From Deltaproteobacteria bacterium (GTDB lineage: Bacteria; Myxococcota_A; Polyangia; Haliangiales; Haliangiaceae): a DNA stretch of 56,673 bases. The stretch is from NCBI GenBank assembly GCA_025353585.1, contig JANXOM010000017.1, positions 1 through 56,673 of the forward strand, in the 5' to 3' direction. The notes beneath the pieces were generated by a model, which saw only the letters and a list, made by a program, of their open reading frames with translations, was not told the DNA's origin and ran no database searches. The translations under genes and the position numbers were made by a program. This document shows positions 1 to 6,221 of this stretch, piece after piece. Each line of letters begins with the position of its first letter. Positions within the stretch are counted from its first letter, which is position 1.

Positions 1-132
1 GACGGTGCCGCCCGCGTGCGCCGGCGCCGGCGCGACCGCCGACGTCCGCCCGGGCTCGTACGTCTTCGCCCCCGGCGCATCCCCCGCCAGCCGACGCAGC
101 CGCTCGCGCCCCGGATCATCAAACTCGGCCAT
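1..132 (-). CDS. N-terminal fragment of a second DUF4157-type toxin (cut by window start)
   Basis: This is the first 44 codons of a leftward gene whose remainder lies outside the window. The ATG at 132-130 and the whole fragment match the start of the complete DUF4157 gene (ATG at 4355) with a single base difference visible over 132 bases, so the protein begins with the same MAEFDDPGRERLRRLAGDAP leader. In polymorphic toxin families the N-terminal trafficking region stays constant while the C-terminal toxin domain varies, so the missing part may carry another toxin; that is inference. The coupled gene at 529-900 ends 397 bases upstream, giving the order toxin, small gene, repeated promoter, next toxin. 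Confidence 0.7.
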   Translation of the reverse strand, partial: MAEFDDPGRERLRRLAGDAPGAKTYEPGRTSAVAPAPAHAGGTV

Positions 133-431
133 GGTCGCCCCCATATCGGCCAGCGCCGGTGGCGGTTGCGTGCTCCCGGAAGCGGCGCGCTTCCGGCGAC
201 GTGGAGCCCTCGTCGCGTGCGCGCCAACGCAGGCGCGCACCGTTGCTGTGTTCACCGAGCTCGAGCTGGTCGCCGAGGTTGCCCACGACACCACGAAACC
301 CGAAATCGCCGAGACAAAATAGGGGCGTCCAACCGACCGAGCAAGATCGTCAAATCACTGGATGCCCGGCGTCCAACGCGAATCGGCCCGATCTGGACGG
401 CTCGCGCATGCGACGAAACGAGAAGATCGAC
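1..431. repeat. Long direct repeat, copy A
   Basis: Bases 1-431 align with 4224-4627. The coding part (1-132) is almost identical. The upstream part (133-431) is clearly homologous but more diverged, and this copy carries about 24 extra bases near 218-262. The repeat holds the 5' end of the toxin gene and its entire upstream region. It most simply reflects tandem duplication of a toxin unit with its promoter, with the coding part kept similar by recent origin or gene conversion. Confidence 0.9.
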
Positions 432-528
432 GCGGGCCCGCAGGTACGCGAACGCGACGGCGCGCCTGGTCACGACGCGGGCCCGCGCTCGTGGCGTCGA
501 CCGGCATCTCGACCAGCCCGCGCGCGGA
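133..528 (-). promoter_or_regulatory. Upstream region of the truncated toxin gene, with paired GGCGTCCAAC motifs
   Basis: No gene is credible in this 396-base stretch. The part up to about 431 is the duplicated promoter region of the toxin genes. It contains GGCGTCCAAC at 324-333 and 368-377, 44 bases apart, and the same two 10-mers at the same spacing occur in copy B (4523, 4567). Conservation of both motifs and their spacing while flanking bases diverge suggests a protein-binding site, but no factor can be named. Bases 432-528 show nothing I recognise. Confidence 0.4.
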
Positions 529-900
529 CTACGTGGCGGTCGGTCGCGCCGCCTTCTCGGCGAGCCGGGCGGCGATCTCCGCGTTCAGGAACGCGATCCA
601 CTGGTCGGCCTCGGCCTCGCGCTCCGGGGGCACCCAGCCCGCGACGAAGTCGCCGTTCACCCCGCCGGAGCGGAACGTAACGGCCCACCCGCGGCGGTCG
701 TCGATGTCGGACCACTGCTTGGCGAAGTGCGCCGTGGGCGTCAGCGAGAAGCTCCAGCCTGAGCGGAACGACGGATCGGTCTTCGCGATCCCGAGCGTCC
801 CGAGCTGCCACTCGCCCACCGTGTCCTTGATCCCGACGAGCGGCTTGGGGCGTACCTTCAGGCCAAAGCGGAGGGCTTGTTCATCCATCGGGGCAGTCAT
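529..900 (-). CDS. Small protein coupled to the DUF4157 toxin; candidate immunity protein
   Basis: A 123-aa protein starting MTAPMDEQALRFG. Its ATG (900-898) overlaps the TGA of the toxin gene (TGATG), so it is translationally coupled to it. It has no signal peptide or membrane segment, is rich in Trp and charged residues, and ends in a helix-like Glu/Ala/Arg stretch after a GDFVAGWVPP motif. I do not recognise the family. A small cytosolic protein directly downstream of a polymorphic toxin is usually its immunity protein, so that is the working guess. A chaperone or adaptor is the main alternative. An internal Met (codon 5) could be the real start. Confidence 0.65.
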   Translation of the reverse strand: MTAPMDEQALRFGLKVRPKPLVGIKDTVGEWQLGTLGIAKTDPSFRSGWSFSLTPTAHFAKQWSDIDDRRGWAVTFRSGGVNGDFVAGWVPPEREAEADQWIAFLNAEIAARLAEKAARPTAT

Positions 901-3900
901 CACTTCGCTCCTTTTGCGGTCCGGAAGTCCTTCGGTCCATCCTCGTGCACCCAGCTTTCGAGCTCGGGCATGTAGCGCTTCAAGTTGCCGCTCTGCTCCG
1001 GGATCGAGAGGCCGACCTTCGCCGGATACGTGGCGCAGTTGCGCACGCAGCCCGCGGCGAAGCCATTCGACGGCGCATAGTGCTCGCCGTGCTCGGGCGT
1101 ATCGAGCGGGAACGAGTAGCCGATCCCGTGTTCGCCCGGTGCCATGCCGGTCATCCGTGCGACATCGTCGACCATTTGCAGCTTCTTCGCGCTGTCGACG
1201 AGCTCGACCGCGGAGATCGGCTGCGTGTTCCACCCCTGCGCTGCGTAGTGCTGCGCGAGCTCGAACACGTGGGTGTCATCCCTCACCTTGGCCGGAAAGG
1301 CCTCGTGCGACATGAGCGAACGCAGGGCTTCGTTCACGCCCATGCTGTCCGGTGTCTTCGGTGTGAGCCCGAAGACGGTCTTGCCGCCGTTGAGCGAGAT
1401 CCCGACGTGGCCGGCGTAGATCAGCGGCTCGGCCTGCTTTGCGAGCTCGACCTCGGCGACCTCCGCGGCCGTCCACTCGGCGCGCGGTCGCCCGTGGATC
1501 GTCCGCACGCCGCGAAACCCCCAGAGCTCCACCGTCGTCGCGTTCGGCACGGGCAGGCCATCCATCACCCGCGCGCCGGTCTCGGCCTGTGCGCCGTGCT
1601 CGCCGAGCTCGAAGTACCACTCCTGCATCGCGCCGTCGCTGAACCGCCGCACGAGGAAACCCGTCTTCCACTCGCGGGTCTCGACGCCGGGGAGCTGGGC
1701 CAGCAGCTCCAGCATCCGCTTCCCGTCGGCCGGCGCGACGAGGTAGGTGTCCGTCGCCGCCGCACGCGCGACCGGAATCGCGCCGAGCTCGTCGGTGACC
1801 GCGCGCAGCAAGCCCGCGGCCTCGACCTCGACGCGCACGCCCCCCACCTCGACCTCGCGCACCGCGCCGGTCGCCGCGCGCGCCTCGACCGCCGCCCCGC
1901 GCCGCCATCGCGCGAGCCAGTCGAGCACCGCGCGCGGGAAGCGGCCCGCCGAGGCCAGCGGCTTGAGCAGGGTGAGCGGGTTTGCCGCCGCGTCGATCCC
2001 GCGGAGCAACCGCAGCCCGAGTGCCGCGAGCGCGTCGCCCCGCGCGGCGAGCTCGGCCTCGAGGCTCTCGGTGCCCGTCGCCGCGGCGAGCGCGATCGAC
2101 ATGCCGAGGTAGCCGACGATCTTGCCGATCAGCTCGCCCTTGCCGAACCAGCTCGCCGCGAGCCACTCGGCCGCGAGCTCGTTGCCGACCATCGCCGCGA
2201 GCTCCGGCGCGTTCTCGATCAACGTGCCGAGCTTCGCGGCGACGTCGCACATGAGCTGTGCGTCCTTGCCGACGAGCATCGCGGCCGAGTACGCGAGCGC
2301 CAGCTTCGCCATGTCGACGGCGCCGATGAAGACATCCGCGATGGCCGCGCCCCCGCCGCGCACGACGCCCACGGCGAGGCCGACCTCGAACTTCACGCCG
2401 TCCTGGCCGAAGGGACCGACGCCGAGCGCAGCCGGCACCTGGCCGAGCACGAACATCCCGAGCGAGCCGCGCGCCGCGGACGCGCTCTGGTGGGCCCCGG
2501 TCACGACCGCCTCGACGTCGAGGTGCGCGAAGCGCTCGTGGAGCGCGACGAGCGCCGGGCGAACCGTCTGGACCGCGACGGCAATCGTGTCGGGGCGGTC
2601 GGCGCTCGCGAGCTGCCGCGCGAGCGCGGTGGCCTGCTGGCGGAGCGTTCCGAGGCGCATGCGGATCGCCTGGAGCTGCAGGCGGACCGCGTCGGTGCGA
2701 TCGGTGGTCGCGTCGAGCGCACCCTTCGGATCGCCGTTGATGAGCCCGAGCGGCAGGCTCGCGACGTCGAGCATCGCCTGCGAATACTCGAGGTCGTTCC
2801 CCTCGGCGGCGTCCGTCGCGACCGTGTCGGCCGACTTCAGCTTCGCGAACGCCGTTGCGAGCTCTGCCTCGAACGCAGCGGTCTCCAGCTCGGCGACGAC
2901 ACGCGCGACCACGGGTGCGGTCTTGTGCGCGTCGGGGACGCCGGCGAGCCGGACGCGCGGCAGGAGCTGCTCGGCCCCGACAAACGTTCCGAGCGCAGTC
3001 GCGGTCGCGACGACCGTCTCGAGCTCGGCCCGAAGCCGCTGCCCGCCCGGCAGGGCTACCGCGTGTGAGCAGCGCTCGGCGACCGCGACGAGCAGCGATT
3101 GAACGCGCTGCTTCGCGTACGCCATGGCCCGGTGATCGACCTCGGCGCCGGCGCTCGCCGATCCGACCACGGCGACGAGCTGCGGGATCGCTCCGTCGCG
3201 GATCGCCGCGAGGTCGCGCTCGGCGTCCGTGATGACCTCCGACGGGCTCCGGCCCGGCGCGTCGGAGGCCACGGGTTGCGTCGTGGCGATCGCGCTCGTC
3301 GCCTGAACTGCCTTGGCGCCGGTGTTGGCGGCGGCGACGCCCGCGGCGATCCCGATGCGCGGCTGATGCAACAACTCGCCGCGGACCAGGCCGGCGGCCA
3401 GCTCGTCCGCTTCGCGCTCGGCGTCGGCAAGCGTGCCCGCGGCCGGCAACCGCGACTGCGCGACATGCACCAGCTCGTGTGCGAGCACGTGCAACGCATC
3501 GCCGTCCTCGGGCGCCAGCGATGGCACGAGGTGGACGACGCCGGCGTGCGCGAGGCCGCGCGCGCCGTGCGCGGCGGGGGCATCGTCAACGCGGATTGCA
3601 GCGTCCACACCGAGCTGCGCCGCGATCGGCGAGGCGACGGCAGTCCATGCTTGTTCGCGGGATGTGCGCGAGGCCGCGACGTCGTCGGCCCACCGGTCGC
3701 GGCCCAGCCCGTAGAACGTCCCGTCGATCGGAGTACGGCTCGGCGTGGACGCCGCCGTGTGCACGTCCATGGCGGGGCGCTGGCTACGCGCGCCGTGCGC
3801 CGCCGCGGCATCGCCGATGCGGCGGGCCGCGGCCTCCCCGAGCTGCGCCGCGTTCGGCGCCTCGTCCCTGGCCGCACGGTAGGCCGCGACGTCGGCGGCC

Positions 3901-4355
3901 AACAGATCGCGGCCCTCGCCATAGAACGTCCCGTCGATCTCCGCGCGCCTCGGCGCGACCGCCGCGAGGAGCGGGGCCGCCTCCGCCGCGAGCGCGTCAA
4001 CGGTGGCGCGCTGGTCGACCCCGGCGGCGGCGTGCGCGCGGTCGAGCGCGAGCCGGAGCTCGTGCACCGTGGCGGTCGCGGCATCCTGGTCCGCGGGCGC
4101 GTGCGCTGCCGTCAAGGTCGCGAGGTGGCGGCGCGCGAGGTCGATCGATGCGGCACAGACCGCCGGGTTGATCTGCGGCGCTCCGACGCCGGCGCCCCAG
4201 CTCTCCGCCAGCGTGCGCTTGCCGACGGTGCCGCCCGCGTGCGCCGGCGCCGGCGCGACCGCCGACGTCCGCCCGGGCTCGTACGTCTTCGCCCCCGGCG
4301 CATCCCCCGCCAGCCGACGCAGACGCTCGCGCCCCGGATCATCAAACTCGGCCAT
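900..4355 (-). CDS. DUF4157 (eCIS core domain) polymorphic toxin with a C-terminal papain-like domain
   Basis: An 1151-aa protein starting MAEFDDPGRE. I chose ATG 4355 because the duplicate copy conserves the sequence from exactly this codon. Two tandem repeats of about 60 residues (IDGTFYGEGRD near residue 138, IDGTFYGLGRD near 208) precede a DUF4157 domain at about 260-320 with the metallopeptidase-like motif AHELVHVAQ and a following READELA. DUF4157 is typical of proteins linked to extracellular contractile injection systems and polymorphic toxins. A long Ala/Gly-rich, partly hydrophobic middle (about 600-820) leads to a distinct C-terminal domain: GHVGISLNGG near 984 and RNCATYPAKVG near 1107. 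The His-first, Cys-later order resembles permuted NlpC/P60 or LRAT-type papain folds, so an amidase, peptidase or acyltransferase toxin is plausible but unproven. No sheath, tube or baseplate gene lies in the window. The stop overlaps the next start. Confidence 0.8.
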   Translation of the reverse strand: MAEFDDPGRERLRRLAGDAPGAKTYEPGRTSAVAPAPAHAGGTVGKRTLAESWGAGVGAPQINPAVCAASIDLARRHLATLTAAHAPADQDAATATVHELRLALDRAHAAAGVDQRATVDALAAEAAPLLAAVAPRRAEIDGTFYGEGRDLLAADVAAYRAARDEAPNAAQLGEAAARRIGDAAAAHGARSQRPAMDVHTAASTPSRTPIDGTFYGLGRDRWADDVAASRTSREQAWTAVASPIAAQLGVDAAIRVDDAPAAHGARGLAHAGVVHLVPSLAPEDGDALHVLAHELVHVAQSRLPAAGTLADAEREADELAAGLVRGELLHQPRIGIAAGVAAANTGAKAVQATSAIATTQPVASDAPGRSPSEVITDAERDLAAIRDGAIPQLVAVVGSASAGAEVDHRAMAYAKQRVQSLLVAVAERCSHAVALPGGQRLRAELETVVATATALGTFVGAEQLLPRVRLAGVPDAHKTAPVVARVVAELETAAFEAELATAFAKLKSADTVATDAAEGNDLEYSQAMLDVASLPLGLINGDPKGALDATTDRTDAVRLQLQAIRMRLGTLRQQATALARQLASADRPDTIAVAVQTVRPALVALHERFAHLDVEAVVTGAHQSASAARGSLGMFVLGQVPAALGVGPFGQDGVKFEVGLAVGVVRGGGAAIADVFIGAVDMAKLALAYSAAMLVGKDAQLMCDVAAKLGTLIENAPELAAMVGNELAAEWLAASWFGKGELIGKIVGYLGMSIALAAATGTESLEAELAARGDALAALGLRLLRGIDAAANPLTLLKPLASAGRFPRAVLDWLARWRRGAAVEARAATGAVREVEVGGVRVEVEAAGLLRAVTDELGAIPVARAAATDTYLVAPADGKRMLELLAQLPGVETREWKTGFLVRRFSDGAMQEWYFELGEHGAQAETGARVMDGLPVPNATTVELWGFRGVRTIHGRPRAEWTAAEVAEVELAKQAEPLIYAGHVGISLNGGKTVFGLTPKTPDSMGVNEALRSLMSHEAFPAKVRDDTHVFELAQHYAAQGWNTQPISAVELVDSAKKLQMVDDVARMTGMAPGEHGIGYSFPLDTPEHGEHYAPSNGFAAGCVRNCATYPAKVGLSIPEQSGNLKRYMPELESWVHEDGPKDFRTAKGAK

Positions 4356-4627
4356 GGTCGCCCCCGTATCGGCCAGCGCCGGTGGCGGTTGCGTGCTCCC
4401 GGAAGCGGCGGGCTTCCGGCGACTTGGAGCCTTCGTCGCGGGCCCCCTCGTCACCGAGATCGCGCTGGTCGCCGAGGTTGCCCACGACACCACGAAACCC
4501 GAAATCGCGTCGACCGAATAGGGGCGTCCAACCGACCGAGCAAGATCGTCAAATCACTGGATGGGAGGCGTCCAACGCGAATCGGCCCGAACTGGACGGC
4601 TTACCCATCCAACGAAATGAGAATATG
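4224..4627. repeat. Long direct repeat, copy B
   Basis: Partner of bases 1-431. It spans the first 132 bases of the complete DUF4157 gene and its upstream region. The non-coding part differs by scattered substitutions and one 24-base length difference, while the first 44 codons are almost unchanged. Confidence 0.9.
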
Positions 4628-4684
4628 GGGGCCGACGTTGGACGGCCCTTGCGGGGAGCCCACCCGCGATGGATTGATGAACGA
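4356..4684. promoter_or_regulatory. Divergent promoter region between the DUF4157 toxin and the FHA regulator
   Basis: A 329-base region between two divergent starts. It contains the duplicated toxin upstream sequence, with GGCGTCCAAC at 4523-4532 and 4567-4576, and a related inverted version, GTTGGACG, near 4635-4642 that is absent from copy A. The divergent FHA/NtrC-like gene is an obvious candidate to act here, which is inference from position. I could not identify a convincing -35/-10 or -24/-12 promoter by eye. Confidence 0.4.
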
Positions 4685-5794
4685 ATGACGAAGGCCAGCG
4701 CAGCGTCGCCGCGGACCACGACGCTTCCCGAAGGGGAGCGTGGCGCGTTCTACATGGGTGGTCCCGACGAGGTCACCTCCCTGTGCGAGTACCTCACGGG
4801 GCGCGAGTTCGTGCTGCCGCGCGAGGCGAAGACCTTCTCGCTCGGCTCGACGCCGACCTGCGACGTCTCGCTCGAGGAGCATCATCTCTCCAGGCTCCAC
4901 TGCACACTCGAGCGGCGCCGCGGCGCGCTGCGGGTCCGCGATCAGGGCAGCCGCAACGGCACGTACTTCGGCGGACGCCGCGAAGAGGCCTTCGAGATCA
5001 GGCCCGGCCAGACGTTTCACTGCTCCTCGCTGCGCCTCCTCGTGCTCGACGACACGATGCGCGCGGCCTATCCCGTGCTCGGCGAGATCGTGGGCGCCAA
5101 GGACGAGCACGGGATCGCCGGGCCGGACGTGTCGGCCAGTGATCTAGTCGTCGCCGCCGCTCACGGCGCCAACCTCCTGATCACGGGCGAGCCCGGCTGC
5201 GATCAAGATCGCCTGGCGCGTACGCTCCACGAGATCTCGCTGCGCCGCGGACGCCCGCTCGTCGAGATCGACCGCATCCCCGACGCGCGCGAGGACCAAC
5301 GCGCGCTCCTCGACCGCGCCTCGCGGTCGACGCTCCTGCTCACGCTCGATCGGCACGCGCCGGTCGCCGACGCGACGTTCGTCTCGATGCTCCTGTCGCC
5401 CAGCTTTCACATCCGCGTGATCGTGGTCGCGCCGACGGACTCCAAGGTGATCGGCGTGCTCGGTGAGACCGCCACGCGCCAGATGCAGCACGTGTGGGTC
5501 CGACCGCTCGCTTTGCGCCCCACCGCGATCCTCCCATTGCTCGATCGGATCCTTGCCGCGAGCGACGCGCCGATCCGGAGCTCGGCCCTGACCGAAGCCA
5601 ATCAAGCCGCGCTGCGGAGCTACGCTTGGCCGGACAACCTGCCGGGGCTCCGCCTCGCCGCCGAGCGCCTCGTCGCGATCACGCGCGCGGGCTCGTTGCG
5701 GAAGGCGGCGGACACGCTGTACACGAGCCGGTCGTCGTTTCACTACTGGTTCCAGCAGCTCGGCCTCGCCCTGCCCCTCGCGCCTGGCGCTTGA
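4685..5794 (+). CDS. FHA domain protein with a degenerate NtrC-like AAA+ region and C-terminal helix-turn-helix
   Basis: A 369-aa cytosolic protein. Residues 41-123 form an FHA phosphothreonine-binding domain with FSLGS, LSRLHC (the S-x-x-H pair) and GSRNGTYF. The following region looks like a sigma-54 activator that has lost its motor: the Walker A position reads GEPGCDQD (around 168-175) without the GKT/GKS lysine, and no GAFTGA loop is visible, but the YAWPDNLPGLRLAAERL segment matches the end of NtrC-type AAA+ domains. A Fis-like HTH follows (LRKAADTLYTSRSSFHYW). It is probably a DNA-binding regulator that reads Thr phosphorylation. It lies 44 bases upstream of a kinase operon and divergent to the toxin array, so either may be its partner. 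The ATG at 4685 is the first reasonable start; Met 24 is an alternative. Confidence 0.75.
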   Translation: MTKASAASPRTTTLPEGERGAFYMGGPDEVTSLCEYLTGREFVLPREAKTFSLGSTPTCDVSLEEHHLSRLHCTLERRRGALRVRDQGSRNGTYFGGRREEAFEIRPGQTFHCSSLRLLVLDDTMRAAYPVLGEIVGAKDEHGIAGPDVSASDLVVAAAHGANLLITGEPGCDQDRLARTLHEISLRRGRPLVEIDRIPDAREDQRALLDRASRSTLLLTLDRHAPVADATFVSMLLSPSFHIRVIVVAPTDSKVIGVLGETATRQMQHVWVRPLALRPTAILPLLDRILAASDAPIRSSALTEANQAALRSYAWPDNLPGLRLAAERLVAITRAGSLRKAADTLYTSRSSFHYWFQQLGLALPLAPGA

Positions 5795-5838
5795 ATCCTG
5801 ATGGCGGGTTCGGTACACTCGCGGGCGGGGTTGGTGCG

Positions 5839-6165
5839 ATGAGTCGTACGAGTGATGCGCGCGGAGGGAGCGATCCGCTGATCGGGACCCGCATCGGCCG
5901 GTACGTGCTCCGGGAACAGCTCGCGTCTGGAGGCATGGGCGCCATCTACATCGCCGTCCACGAGCGCCTCGAGAACACCCGGAAGGCTGTCAAGGTCCTC
6001 CTCGGCGAGCACAGCAGGAACGAGGCGATCCGGACCCGGTTCGAGCGCGAAGCATCGGCCGTCTCGAAGCTACGGCACAAACACATCATAACCATTGATG
6101 ATTTTGGCGCGCTCCCCGATGGGACGCCGTTTCTGATGATGCCCTTTCTGGAGGGCAAGCCCTAG
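5839..6165 (+). CDS. Ser/Thr protein kinase, N-lobe fragment (frameshifted tandem kinase)
   Basis: A 108-aa piece starting MSRTSDARGG with a clear kinase N-lobe: glycine loop ASGGMGAIYIA, the ATP-binding lysine in KAVKVLLG, helix C (FEREASAVSKLRHKHI) and the hinge stretch MMPFLEGKP. It stops at TAG 6163-6165. Reading from 6162 in the next frame continues the expected sequence (LDDYIRVHGRF...) straight into the catalytic loop of the next gene. Restoring one C in the CCC run before TAG would join the two pieces. On its own it cannot be an active kinase. The gene is either a decaying kinase or a sequence error. Confidence 0.85.
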   Translation: MSRTSDARGGSDPLIGTRIGRYVLREQLASGGMGAIYIAVHERLENTRKAVKVLLGEHSRNEAIRTRFEREASAVSKLRHKHIITIDDFGALPDGTPFLMMPFLEGKP

Positions 6166-6221
6166 ATGACTACATCCGCGTACATGGGCGCTTCACCATC
6201 CACCGGACGCTCCACATCCTC

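Noticed and set aside
945-3068. Long open frame antisense to the DUF4157 gene
   Set aside because: Arg/Glu/Leu-rich composition with no motif; it mirrors codon bias of the real gene on the other strand. Similar long antisense frames at 31236-34427, 45913-49641 and 6516-7961 were rejected for the same reason.
900-4355. An entire contractile injection system around the DUF4157 gene
   Set aside because: No sheath, tube, baseplate, spike or AAA+ ATPase gene is visible anywhere in the window.
6155-6170. Programmed -1 frameshift joining the two kinase parts
   Set aside because: The local sequence GCAAGCCCTAG is not a canonical slippery heptamer and shifting would leave mismatched pairing. A one-base deletion or sequence error is simpler.
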